From an uncultured Peptococcaceae bacterium (lineage in GTDB: Bacteria; Bacillota; Peptococcia; Peptococcales; Peptococcaceae), in the NCBI GenBank assembly GCA_910585405.1, contig CAJUDO010000002.1:62001-126000 (forward strand): DNA of 64,000 nucleotides, in the 5' to 3' direction. Position 1 is the first letter of the stretch, and each line of letters begins with the position of its first letter. The translations under genes and the position numbers were made by a program. Positions 52,848 to 61,513 of the stretch are shown here, piece after piece. The notes below the pieces were generated by a model, which ran no database searches, had not been told where the DNA came from, and saw only the letters and a list, made by a program, of their open reading frames with translations.

Positions 52848-54254
52848 TTACTCTGCTATCACACTTACTATTTCTTCGTCACTTCCACCGCTGGCTTTCC
52901 AAAGTTCAACAATCTCCTGCGTAACCTGTTCCCCTGGCACCAGCAGAGGAATCCCCGGCGGATAGCGCAGGATAAACTGTCCGGCAACAGCACCGGCAGC
53001 ATCTTTCCAGGCAATGTTCTTCTTTTTCCTATAAAAAGCATCCTCTAAAGGATAAATCTGTTGTGGAATCGTACGACAATAAAAGCTGGGGAACGATACG
53101 CTAGATTTTCTTTGGGCTAAACTGTATTGCTCCATGTCCTGCAAGGCGAAAAACAACCGCTCCGTCCATTGAGGCGTTGTCTGCAAAGGCAAGATGAACA
53201 AAATCCCGTTGTTATCGTGCATTTCACTGTAGATGGCATGCTGCTGCCGCAAGTAAGTATCCATCTCTGCCCCACAAAGACGCTCCGATAAAATGTACAG
53301 CTTAAAGGGGTCCTGCCGCCACTCTGGCTGCCACAACACATGCAATGTCATAAACGTAGCTTCAATACGGCTGTGCAGAGCAAAAATTTCCCGCAACGAC
53401 TGCGCAATCTGCTGCTGGGCCTGTTGCCCCATATAGATACTGCCAGCTTCTAAAGAAGCCATGAGCAGATAGGAGGGCGACGTAGTTTGCAGCAGACTGA
53501 GGAAGGACTCCGGCGATGGTCCATTGTAAGTTGCACTCACCAAAAGAGCGCTGCCCTGGGTGAGTACTGGTAATGTTTTGTGCCAGCTCTGTACAACCAA
53601 ATCTGCGCCTGCATCCAACAAAGACAGAGGCAATGCCTGATGAAAGTGCAGATGGGAGCCGTGAGCTTCATCTACAATTATAGTGATATCATGGGCTTTA
53701 GCAAGCTGCACACAGGACACATTATCGGCAGTAATCCCCTGATAGGTAGGGTTTACCAAAATGAGCCTCTTGCAATTGGGATATTGAGTTATGTAGCACT
53801 GCAGCGTATCCACAGAGACACCCAAGGGCAAACCAGTGGCTTCATCTAATTCCAACGGCAAATAAATAGGCTGCGCATGTGCCAATAATAGACTATGATA
53901 CACGGACCGGTGTACATGACGGGGAACAAACACCTGCTGCTGACTGCAACTGGCCATAATCGCCGCCTGTAATCCCGCTGTGGTTCCGTTGACTAAATAA
54001 AAACAGCGCGCCGCGCCGAAAATGTCTGCGGCCTGTTGTTGACTTTGAGCGATGCAATCGCTGGAAAAATGTAGATTGTCCAGTCCATCCAATTCGGTAT
54101 AATCGTAAGAGGCAAACCGGTCGCCCCATGCTTCTCTGAGAGGCAACGGCAAAAACACGCCGTTTTTGTGTCCCGGCGTATGACAGGACAGAGGATTTTG
54201 CGCGTGTAACGCCTGCATACGCTGCCACAAGTATGGTATATAAGATGTCGTCAC
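52848..54254 (-). CDS. Orn/Lys/Arg decarboxylase family (YaaO-like) PLP enzyme
   Basis: 468 residues, fold type I PLP enzyme. HTPGHKNG near the N terminus, IVDEAHGSHLHFH (Asp contacts PLP N1) and VVQSWHKTLPVLTQGSALL with the Schiff-base Lys in SWHKT. The C-terminal part is shorter than in inducible LdcI-type enzymes and matches the Gram-positive YaaO/SpeA family. The substrate among Arg, Lys and Orn cannot be told. The start is GTG at 54254, 9 bases after GGAG. It is upstream of tmk, as often in Firmicutes. Confidence 0.9.
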   Translation of the reverse strand: MTTSYIPYLWQRMQALHAQNPLSCHTPGHKNGVFLPLPLREAWGDRFASYDYTELDGLDNLHFSSDCIAQSQQQAADIFGAARCFYLVNGTTAGLQAAIMASCSQQQVFVPRHVHRSVYHSLLLAHAQPIYLPLELDEATGLPLGVSVDTLQCYITQYPNCKRLILVNPTYQGITADNVSCVQLAKAHDITIIVDEAHGSHLHFHQALPLSLLDAGADLVVQSWHKTLPVLTQGSALLVSATYNGPSPESFLSLLQTTSPSYLLMASLEAGSIYMGQQAQQQIAQSLREIFALHSRIEATFMTLHVLWQPEWRQDPFKLYILSERLCGAEMDTYLRQQHAIYSEMHDNNGILFILPLQTTPQWTERLFFALQDMEQYSLAQRKSSVSFPSFYCRTIPQQIYPLEDAFYRKKKNIAWKDAAGAVAGQFILRYPPGIPLLVPGEQVTQEIVELWKASGGSDEEIVSVIAE

Positions 54255-54404
54255 TGCTGATTACTCCAATCTATGCTGAGAAAAACGTTGCCTGCATCAG
54301 ACAAAAAGGTTATTCACTCATTTTTTCTGCAGCTTTATTTTAACTTATTTCACTTATCTTTAAGGGTATAACACTGGCTTTGGTTTGTAAATATGTTTTC
54401 AAAA

Positions 54405-54420
54405 TGTTTCACGTGAAACA
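54405..54420. other. parS centromere site (ParB/Spo0J binding)
   Basis: TGTTTCACGTGAAACA is a perfect copy of the 16-base consensus parS. It lies in the gap between the decarboxylase and DUF134 genes, not in a gene. ParB spreads from such sites to segregate the origin region. Confidence 0.93.
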
Positions 54421-54521
54421 TTTGCAATTTTTGGTGCCAGTTATTTTTTGAAGAAGCCGATTTGAAATGTTTTTCATTGCTGTGACAATGAAAGAATAGA
54501 AACACACAAACAGATAAGTTA

Positions 54522-54572
54522 TTGACATATATCACAAAAGTGTTATAATAAGTGCATAAACGATATATGTCA
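54522..54572 (+). promoter_or_regulatory. Promoter and paired operators of the DUF134-Mrp cluster
   Basis: TTGACA, a 16-base spacer, TATAAT (54522-54549). The 11-base TGACATATATC (54523-54533) overlaps the -35 and its exact complement GATATATGTCA (54562-54572) lies past the start site. Each half extends to a near-palindrome of form TGAYATATRTCA, so two dimers could bind. Confidence 0.7.
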
Positions 54573-54597
54573 GAAATATAAGGAGGTGCACCATACA

Positions 54598-54987
54598 TTG
54601 CCAAGACCCAGAAAATGGCGCAAAGTGTGTTGTCTGCCGAACAATAATCAATTTGGCCCGCTGGGCACCTGCGTAGATTCGGAGTCTATGATTCAAATGA
54701 CGGTGGACGAATATGAAACCATCCGTCTGATTGATTTGGAAGGGATGAACCAGGAAGAATGTGCCAACCATATGAATATTGCACGCACTACTGTGCAGGG
54801 AATCTATGTGGAAGCGCGGCATAAGTTGGCGTTAGCACTGGTGGAAGGTCGTGTCCTGTACATTGAAGGCGGCGACTATCATTTATGCGATGGACAAAAC
54901 GGATGCTGCCATAAAACGGGCTGTCAGAAGGAAAGAATGCGACAGTTAGCACAGCAGCAAGCAGAACGAGAAGGTAGAACAAACTGA
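54598..54987 (+). CDS. DUF134 family DNA-binding protein
   Basis: 129 residues. PRPRKWRKVCCLPN at the start and a sigma-like helix-turn-helix (LEGMNQEECANHMNIARTTVQGI) are the DUF134 signature; the C terminus is Cys-rich (CDGQNGCCHKTGC). The start is TTG at 54598 by family alignment, behind AAGGAGGTG with an 11-base gap. First gene of the cluster and candidate autoregulator through the TGAYATATRTCA pair. Confidence 0.88.
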   Translation: MPRPRKWRKVCCLPNNNQFGPLGTCVDSESMIQMTVDEYETIRLIDLEGMNQEECANHMNIARTTVQGIYVEARHKLALALVEGRVLYIEGGDYHLCDGQNGCCHKTGCQKERMRQLAQQQAEREGRTN

Positions 54988-55021
54988 ACAAAAACAAGCA
55001 AATAAGAGGAGCGAGTATATT

Positions 55022-55384
55022 ATGAAAATTGCAATTCCAGTAGAAGATAACCAAACAGAAATTTGTCCATCCTTTGGACGTACCAGCATGTTCTTGATTT
55101 ATGATACTGAAACAAAAGAAAAAAAATATCTGGACAACAGCGGTATCGCAATGCAGGGCGGTGCAGGGATTAAAGCGGCGCAGGTAATCGTAGACGAAAA
55201 AGCGGAAGTACTGTTGGCTCCCCGTTGCGGTGAAAATGCCGCCAAAGTGCTGCAGGCTGCCGGCATAAAACTATATCAGAGTGAAGGACTGTCGGTTGAC
55301 GACAATCTGCAGGCTTTCCAACAGGGCGCTTTGCAGGAATTAACAGATATTCATCCCGGATTTCACGGACACGGAGGCAATTAA
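55022..55384 (+). CDS. NifX/NifB-type dinitrogenase cofactor-binding protein (copy 1)
   Basis: 120 residues, one NifX-NifB fold: MKIAIPVEDN and GRTSMFLIYDTE, GGAGIKAAQVIVDEKAEVLL. Ends in FHGHGGN, a metal-binding looking tail. This fold carries metal clusters in NifX, NafY and the orange protein. GAGGAGCGAG precedes the ATG. The next gene starts one base after its stop codon. Confidence 0.88.
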   Translation: MKIAIPVEDNQTEICPSFGRTSMFLIYDTETKEKKYLDNSGIAMQGGAGIKAAQVIVDEKAEVLLAPRCGENAAKVLQAAGIKLYQSEGLSVDDNLQAFQQGALQELTDIHPGFHGHGGN

Positions 55385-55385
55385 A

Positions 55386-56252
55386 ATGAAAATTGCAGTG
55401 CTCAGCGGAAAAGGCGGCACCGGAAAAACGTTGGTTTCAGTCAATCTGGCAGCGGTGGCAGAGCATGCCGCTTATTATGACTGCGATGTGGAAGAACCCA
55501 ACGGCCATCTTTTCCTCAAACCGCAGGATATCAAAGAAACGACAGTATTTATCAAGTCTCCTGAAGTGGATGCAGACCGCTGCAACGGCTGCCGTCAATG
55601 CATTGACTTCTGCAAATTCAATGCCATCGCCGCAATCGGAGATAAGGCTGTCGTTTTTCCCGACGTCTGTCATCCTTGCGGCGGCTGTATATTGGTATGC
55701 CCGCAGCAAGCTGTCAAGGAAACCAAACGCCCCATCGGAAAAATTATCTACGGCAATGCAGGTAATGTACAGGTAATCAGCGGTATGCTGAATATGGGAG
55801 AAGAATCAGGCGTCCCCATCATCCGAACAATGCTGCAGGACATGAAAAACAATACCACGTCACTGCAGATTATCGACTGTCCACCAGGCAGCGCCTGCGT
55901 GGTTATGGAGAGCATTCTGGACGCAGACTTTTGCGTTTTGGTGGCAGAGCCTACCGTATTTGGTGTACATAACTTAAATATGGTATATGAATTGGTTCAG
56001 ATTTTTCATAAACCTTTCGGCGTGGTACTAAATAAATGTCTGGACAGTGAAAACCCGGCAGAACAGTTTTGCATTGCCCATGACATCCCGATATTGGGAC
56101 GGATTCCTTTCGATGGGGAACTGGGGCATCTAAACGCCAATGCACAGATTATCAGTAAGGTAAATGAAAAATATGGTCAACTGTTCCGTGAAATTTTAGA
56201 GCAGATTAAGGAGGCGGCGGACAATGAAGCATCTGTTAATCCTGAGCGGTAA
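55386..56252 (+). CDS. MinD/ParA-type ATPase with ferredoxin domain (first of pair)
   Basis: 288 residues. Deviant Walker A GKGGTGKTLVSVNLA, then two [4Fe-4S] motifs inserted at about 60-110, CNGCRQCIDFC and CHPCGGCILVC, then IIDCPPGSACVV (Walker B) and VLNKCLDS. Related to DVU2103/2104-type proteins of the orange protein (ORP) cluster. It overlaps the second copy by 29 bases. Confidence 0.9.
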   Translation: MKIAVLSGKGGTGKTLVSVNLAAVAEHAAYYDCDVEEPNGHLFLKPQDIKETTVFIKSPEVDADRCNGCRQCIDFCKFNAIAAIGDKAVVFPDVCHPCGGCILVCPQQAVKETKRPIGKIIYGNAGNVQVISGMLNMGEESGVPIIRTMLQDMKNNTTSLQIIDCPPGSACVVMESILDADFCVLVAEPTVFGVHNLNMVYELVQIFHKPFGVVLNKCLDSENPAEQFCIAHDIPILGRIPFDGELGHLNANAQIISKVNEKYGQLFREILEQIKEAADNEASVNPER

Positions 56253-57099
56253 AGGGGGCACCGGAAAGACAACGGTGGCCAGCGCATTTATCAAGCTGGC
56301 AGAGGCACAGGCCTTTGCCGATTGCGACGTAGATGCGCCCAATCTGCACTTGGTCACACAATGCGACGTACCGCCGGAAAAAGAAGATTATTATGGATTA
56401 CCCAAGGCGCGCATCAATCCCCAGGCCTGCGTAAAATGCGGCAGTTGCCTGTATCATTGCCAATTTCACGCCATTGAAAAAGCGGACGGACAGTATACTG
56501 TGAATCCCTTCGCCTGCGAAGGATGCGGCGTATGCGGCTATGTGTGTCCGGCCAACGCAATCCAAATGGATGAACAATTGGCCGGTGAAATGCAGCTTTA
56601 TCAAAATGACAGCAATGTGTTTTCCACTGCCCAGCTGAAAATGGGCAGCGGCAATTCTGGTATGCTGGTTACACAGGTGAAAAAGCGCATGCGCCGCGCG
56701 GCAAAAGATGCGCCTTTCGCCATTATTGACGGTTCGCCGGGGATTGGCTGTCCGGTAATCGCCTCGCTGTCTGGTGTGGATATGGCGCTGATTGTTGCAG
56801 AGCCGTCCGTATCTGGCATCAGCGATCTGGAGCGGATTGTTCACACCGCAGAAATTTTTCAGGTATTGACCGTAGTATGCGTGAATAAATTCGATACCAA
56901 CGTAGAAAATACAGATAAGATTGAAGATTTTTGTTATCGGCGGGATATTCCTTTTGTGGGGCGCATTCCATTTGATTTGGAGGCGGTACAGGCCATCAAC
57001 AGCGGTCAGACTATTGTAGATCGTGACTGCGCTGCTGGTGAAGCTGTGAAGAAAATCTACGACAACACAATGGAAATCTTTCACGCTATCACAAAATAA
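56224..57099 (+). CDS. MinD/ParA-type ATPase with ferredoxin domain (second of pair)
   Basis: 291 residues, a paralogue of the previous gene: GKGGTGKTTVASAFIK, CVKCGSCLYHC and CEGCGVCGYVC, IIDGSPGIGCPV. AAGGAGG precedes the ATG within the previous gene's end. The pair likely forms a heterodimer. Confidence 0.9.
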   Translation: MKHLLILSGKGGTGKTTVASAFIKLAEAQAFADCDVDAPNLHLVTQCDVPPEKEDYYGLPKARINPQACVKCGSCLYHCQFHAIEKADGQYTVNPFACEGCGVCGYVCPANAIQMDEQLAGEMQLYQNDSNVFSTAQLKMGSGNSGMLVTQVKKRMRRAAKDAPFAIIDGSPGIGCPVIASLSGVDMALIVAEPSVSGISDLERIVHTAEIFQVLTVVCVNKFDTNVENTDKIEDFCYRRDIPFVGRIPFDLEAVQAINSGQTIVDRDCAAGEAVKKIYDNTMEIFHAITK

Positions 57100-57143
57100 T
57101 CGAGCTACAATAAAGAATGGTACAATAAAGGAGCGAACGAGTT

Positions 57144-57977
57144 ATGTCAGAAAGTTGTAATCATAATTGCGGAAGCTGTGGAGATTCTTCCTGCGGAGAA
57201 CGTCAGGAAGGCCCCAGCTACGAACCCCTCAATGAATTCAGCAGTGTAAAAAAAGTGATTGGCGTAGTCAGCGGAAAAGGCGGCGTAGGCAAATCGCTGG
57301 TCACCTCATTATCTGCTATCGCTATGGCGCGCAAGGGCTACAAAACTGCAATCTTAGACGCAGATATCACCGGACCGTCTATCCCTAAAATTTTTGGCAT
57401 CCACAGCCAGGCTACCGGCACCGAACAGGGTATGATTCCCAAAGCCACTCTGGCCAACGGCATTAAGTTAATGTCCACCAATTTGTTGCTGGAGCATGAC
57501 ACAGACCCTCTGGTATGGCGCGGACCGGTAATCGCCAATGCAGTCACACAGTTTTGGCACGATGTGCTCTGGGGCGAAGTAGACTATATGTTTATCGACA
57601 TGCCGCCAGGCACAGGAGATGTACCTCTCACAGTATTTCAATCTCTGCCGGTAGACGGCATTCTGATCGTCACCTCACCGCAGGAGCTGGTGTCCATGAT
57701 TGTGACCAAAGCCGTAAAAATGGCAGAAATGATGAATATCCCCGTATTGGGATTGGTAGAAAATATGTCCTATTTCCATTGTCCGGATAATGGAAAGGAC
57801 TATCAGATTTTTGGCGACAGCCATATCGACGAAATCGCCCAGACCTATCATCTGGACGTATTGGCGAAGCTGCCCATTGACCCGGCCATTGCCGCCCATT
57901 GTGACAGCGGCGAACTGGAACAGCTGGAGTTTGACTGGATGGATGGCGTCGTGAACAAATTGGAACAGTTGCTGTAA
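57144..57977 (+). CDS. Mrp/NBP35-family iron-sulfur carrier ATPase
   Basis: 277 residues. N-terminal Cys cluster CNHNCGSCGDSSC like NBP35, Walker A GKGGVGKSLVTSLSA, GPSIPKIFG, DMPPGTGDVPLTVF. In the usual CPxC scaffold pair near the end the text is HCPDNGK, so only one Cys is present. Transfers Fe-S clusters in the family; here it may serve the NifX-type proteins. Confidence 0.88.
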   Translation: MSESCNHNCGSCGDSSCGERQEGPSYEPLNEFSSVKKVIGVVSGKGGVGKSLVTSLSAIAMARKGYKTAILDADITGPSIPKIFGIHSQATGTEQGMIPKATLANGIKLMSTNLLLEHDTDPLVWRGPVIANAVTQFWHDVLWGEVDYMFIDMPPGTGDVPLTVFQSLPVDGILIVTSPQELVSMIVTKAVKMAEMMNIPVLGLVENMSYFHCPDNGKDYQIFGDSHIDEIAQTYHLDVLAKLPIDPAIAAHCDSGELEQLEFDWMDGVVNKLEQLL

Positions 57978-58019
57978 AAAATAAATCAATTTACACAAAA
58001 AGAATGGGAGTGCATGAAA

Positions 58020-58382
58020 ATGAAAAGAATTGCAGTCGCTTGTGAAGGAGAACAGGTAGCCCAACACTTTGGGCATTGTGCTAATTTTATGTTTTTTGAC
58101 ACAGAAGGAGAAGCAATTATAAAATCAGAATCCGTAGCAAACCCCGGACACAAACCGGGCTTTCTGCCCAATTTCCTGGCAGACAACGGCGCGGTTGTCG
58201 TATTGGCCGGCGGTATGGGCGGCGGAGCTGTAGATATTTTTCAGCAGCGCAATGTAGAAGTTGTGACTGGCGCCAGTGGAGATGCGCAGACAGCAGTATT
58301 GGCTTATCTGCGTGGCGAACTTAAATCAAACGGTGCTGTTTGTCACGAACATCAGCATCATGACGAATGCGGCGAACACTAA
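58020..58382 (+). CDS. NifX/NifB-type cofactor-binding protein (copy 2)
   Basis: 120 residues with MKRIAVACEGEQVAQHFGHC and GGGAVDIFQQRNVEVVTG. The C terminus CHEHQHHDECGEH is a strong metal-binding tail. ATG at 58020 is 9 bases after GGGAG (another at 58014 is 3 away). Last gene; a terminator follows. Confidence 0.88.
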   Translation: MKRIAVACEGEQVAQHFGHCANFMFFDTEGEAIIKSESVANPGHKPGFLPNFLADNGAVVVLAGGMGGGAVDIFQQRNVEVVTGASGDAQTAVLAYLRGELKSNGAVCHEHQHHDECGEH

Positions 58383-58406
58383 GGGAAAATTTTATAAAGA
58401 TATGAG

Positions 58407-58456
58407 AAAGGACTGTCCCAAAACGTATCACAAACGTTTTGGGACAGTCCTTTTTG
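58407..58456. terminator. Bidirectional terminator between NifX copy 2 and purA
   Basis: AAAGGACTGTCCCAAAACG and CGTTTTGGGACAGTCCTTTTT form a near-perfect 19-bp stem with T and A tracts, serving both convergent genes. Confidence 0.92.
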
Positions 58457-58470
58457 CAGTTCAAGCATAT

Positions 58471-59757
58471 TTAGTCAAATAAATTTCCGCGGATAATGGT
58501 CTGGTCCCGTCTTGGACCTACGGCCACAATCTTCACCGGTACGCCGGTCAATTCTTCAATGCGCGCTACATAACGCTTTGCATTTTCCGGCAGTGCGTCA
58601 AAGGTGGTGCAGCCGGAGGTATCAGTTTTCCAACCAGGCAGCTCTTCATAAACCGGCTTACATTCTGCCAATTTTTTCAGGCTGGTTGGGAAGTGTACCA
58701 CTTTTTCACCATTGCATTCATAATGTGTGCAGATTTTTACTGTTTCCAATGTATCCAGTACATCCAGCTTCATGAGTGCAAATTCATTGATGCCGCTCAA
58801 ACGAATTGCATAGTTGAGCATCACCATATCAATCCAACCGCAACGGCGGGTACGACCGGTAACAGTACCAAATTCGTGACCGATTCTCTGCAATGCAGCG
58901 CCGGTCTCATCAAATAATTCTGTAGGGAATGGACCCTCCCCAACACGAGTTGTATAAGCTTTGATAATACCCAAAACATTTTTAATATTGGTCGGCCCAA
59001 TGCCAGCACCTACGCAAGCATAGCTGGCAATCGGATTGGAACTGGTTACATAAGGATACGTACCGTGGTCGATATCTAACAGTGTGCCCTGCGCACCTTC
59101 AAATACTACATTGTCGCCTTTTTGCAGCGCTTCTGACACTAAAACCGAAGTGTCCGCTACATACTGACGCAACTGGTCTGCATAATCGCAGTATTGATTA
59201 TAAACATCTTCAAATTGGAACGGTTCGCCGCCGTACAATTTAACAATGAGGTCATTTTTGGCAGCCAATACTGTTTTCAGCCGTTCGGCAAATACCTCTT
59301 TGTCCATAAGATCGGCAATGCGAATCCCCACGCGAGCATATTTATCCATATAGCAGGGACCAATACCATTTTTGGTCGTCCCGATTTTTTTGTCGCCTTT
59401 GGCAGCTTCCTCATAGGTATCAATGGCAATATGATAAGGCATGATCACATGTGCCCGTTCACTCACACGCAGTTTGCTGGTATCTACGCCTTTGCTTTGC
59501 AGATAAGCGATTTCTCCCAGCATGACCTTCGGGTCTACTACGACGCCGTTTCCGATCACACAGGTTTTTCCCGGATAGAGAATTCCGGAGGGAATCAAAC
59601 GCAATTTGAATTCTTCATCGCCTACCACAACGGTATGACCGGCATTATTGCCACCCTGATACCGCACAATCGTAGATGCCTGCTCTGCTAAATAGTCCGT
59701 AACTTTCCCTTTTCCTTCATCGCCCCATTGAGCGCCCAATAATACTAATCCTGCCAT
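58471..59757 (-). CDS. purA: Adenylosuccinate synthetase
   Basis: 428 residues, full length. LLGAQWGDEGKGKVTDYL at the start, GNNAGHTVVV, GIGPCYMDKYARVGIR, GAQGTLLDIDHGTYPYV, TTRVGEGPFPTEL and TGRTRRCGW are all present. Converts IMP to adenylosuccinate. ATG at 59757 follows AAGGGG. Confidence 0.97.
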   Translation of the reverse strand: MAGLVLLGAQWGDEGKGKVTDYLAEQASTIVRYQGGNNAGHTVVVGDEEFKLRLIPSGILYPGKTCVIGNGVVVDPKVMLGEIAYLQSKGVDTSKLRVSERAHVIMPYHIAIDTYEEAAKGDKKIGTTKNGIGPCYMDKYARVGIRIADLMDKEVFAERLKTVLAAKNDLIVKLYGGEPFQFEDVYNQYCDYADQLRQYVADTSVLVSEALQKGDNVVFEGAQGTLLDIDHGTYPYVTSSNPIASYACVGAGIGPTNIKNVLGIIKAYTTRVGEGPFPTELFDETGAALQRIGHEFGTVTGRTRRCGWIDMVMLNYAIRLSGINEFALMKLDVLDTLETVKICTHYECNGEKVVHFPTSLKKLAECKPVYEELPGWKTDTSGCTTFDALPENAKRYVARIEELTGVPVKIVAVGPRRDQTIIRGNLFD

Positions 59758-59832
59758 AGTGATTGACAACCCCTTCAAATATATTGTGTGCTGCAACATA
59801 GAATGGTGTTTGCACACTGCAGTTTTACACGC

Positions 59833-59871
59833 AAAAAATTACGCAAAATAGGGTAAAACTATATTGCGTAA
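59833..59871 (-). terminator. Terminator of the rnmV-rsmA unit
   Basis: On the minus strand TTACGCAATATAG and CTATTTTGCGTAA form a stem with one mismatch, then TTTTTT, 62 bases after the rsmA stop. Confidence 0.75.
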
Positions 59872-59932
59872 CGGGATACTTTGGCTATACATATTCCCTT
59901 ACAATGTTATCAGGAAACAGCGCGAAAGTCAA

Positions 59933-60787
59933 TTATTTTGTTTGTGAAAGTATCAGACTGCTGATTGTATTGCTTAATGCGACAAACTCCGCAACGCTCA
60001 ACGTTTCACCGCGGCGCGTACCGTCGATACCACACTGAGCTAACGCACTTTGCAGAAGTTCCCCATCCAGTTTTAGCGTTTTCAGCGCATTGTTCAGCGT
60101 TTTGCGCCGCTGACCGAAAGCGGCTTTTACCAAACGATGAAATAATACCTCATCATCGGCAATAAGCGGTTTTTCCTGCCATGGTTGAATATCTACCACC
60201 GCAGAATCTACATCAGGCTTAGGAATGAACATCTGACGGGGCACAACAAATGCGTTGCGCACACTACCGTAATAATGAAGAGAAACTGTGATGGCACCAT
60301 ACTCTTTTTTACCCGGCAGCGCAGTAAAACGTTCCGCCACTTCTTTCTGAACCATAATAACAATGCGGTCAATCAGAAATCCCTGCTCGAGAAAATGCAT
60401 CACCAGCGGTGTCGTGATATAATAAGGCAAATTCGCTATCACTTTGCAGCGATGCGGTGTACCCAGCTTTTCCTCAACTAACTTATCTATATCAATCTGC
60501 AGCGCATCCCCCTGTACCAGATAAAAATTATCAAAACCCTCCATTGCCTCTTCAATAATGGGCAGCAACTCTGTGTCAATCTCAATGGCAATCACTGCCT
60601 TGGCCTGTTTTGCCAACGCCTTGGTCAGCGTAGCCGCACCGGGACCAACTTCGATAATCACATCATCGGGGCCCACCTCTCCCGCATCCACAATCTTTTG
60701 CAAAAGATTTCCATCGGTGATAAAGTTTTGACCAAATTTTTTCTTGAATTTGAAATTGTGTTTTTGCAATGTATCTCTTAAATTCAT
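59933..60787 (-). CDS. rsmA: 16S rRNA dimethyladenosine transferase
   Basis: 284 residues. FGQNFITDGNLLQKIV, the AdoMet motif VIEVGPGAATLTKALA and ANLPYYITTPLVMHFL (NLPY) are diagnostic. Dimethylates A1518/A1519 of 16S rRNA. It overlaps rnmV by 4 bases. Confidence 0.97.
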   Translation of the reverse strand: MNLRDTLQKHNFKFKKKFGQNFITDGNLLQKIVDAGEVGPDDVIIEVGPGAATLTKALAKQAKAVIAIEIDTELLPIIEEAMEGFDNFYLVQGDALQIDIDKLVEEKLGTPHRCKVIANLPYYITTPLVMHFLEQGFLIDRIVIMVQKEVAERFTALPGKKEYGAITVSLHYYGSVRNAFVVPRQMFIPKPDVDSAVVDIQPWQEKPLIADDEVLFHRLVKAAFGQRRKTLNNALKTLKLDGELLQSALAQCGIDGTRRGETLSVAEFVALSNTISSLILSQTK

Positions 60788-61332
60788 AACAGCGCCTCGA
60801 CTTCCTCACGGGGGATTTGATAACTGTTCAATTTTTTTACCAGTTGTTTCGCGTTGCAATGCCCAATAGACAAGGCATCGCACAGTGCAGCGCGGCGAAT
60901 GGCACTGTCAGGCAGACCGGCTAAACCCCATTGAACTAAATCATTTAAATCATAAAGGATTTCATATTGCTGCTGCTCCGCCTTTGCCGCGCGCAGAGCA
61001 CGCAAGATCGCCTCCGGAGACGCATACTCCACGCCCAACTTTCCCGTTTTGGGGCAGCGGCCCTCTTCTTTTGTGATATATGCATGTTTGCAGTTGGGCA
61101 CATGCTCCTTCAAAATATGGCGAATCTTTCCGCCAGGAAAGTCTGGATCCGTAAAGACAATCACACCACGACGCTCTGCAAGTTTTTTAATTTCTTCTAT
61201 TTTCGCCACAGTAAGCCCTAAACCAGTGGTAATCAAAATATCCGCTTCCACCGCTTTGCGCAAAGCGCTTACATCATCCTTACCTTCCACTACAATGACT
61301 TCTTTAATTTTTGGTTTCACAGTTTCCTTCAT
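60784..61332 (-). CDS. rnmV: Ribonuclease M5
   Basis: 182 residues. TOPRIM core IKEVIVVEGKDDVSALRKAV and VIVFTDPDFPGGKIRHIL, then GVEYASPEAILRAL. Matures 5S rRNA. Directly upstream of rsmA, as usual in Firmicutes. Confidence 0.96.
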   Translation of the reverse strand: MKETVKPKIKEVIVVEGKDDVSALRKAVEADILITTGLGLTVAKIEEIKKLAERRGVIVFTDPDFPGGKIRHILKEHVPNCKHAYITKEEGRCPKTGKLGVEYASPEAILRALRAAKAEQQQYEILYDLNDLVQWGLAGLPDSAIRRAALCDALSIGHCNAKQLVKKLNSYQIPREEVEALL

Positions 61333-61445
61333 GAATCACTGCATACCCTTTCTATGTGTATTTTTAATCGTAAATTTCATATGATAGTTTATTATAACCT
61401 ATTCTGGCATGTTGGCAAAGAAAAAAATGACTGCTTCAGAGAAAA

Positions 61446-61456
61446 TATGCTATAAT
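61446..61456 (+). promoter_or_regulatory. Extended -10 promoter of cls
   Basis: TATGCTATAAT gives an extended -10 (TGCTATAAT); no -35 is clear. It is 57 bases before the cls ATG. Confidence 0.45.
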
Positions 61457-61513
61457 AAGAAAATATGACTTTATAGGCAGCATAACAGCTGATGGCAAAA
61501 AGGGGGCTTGGTC

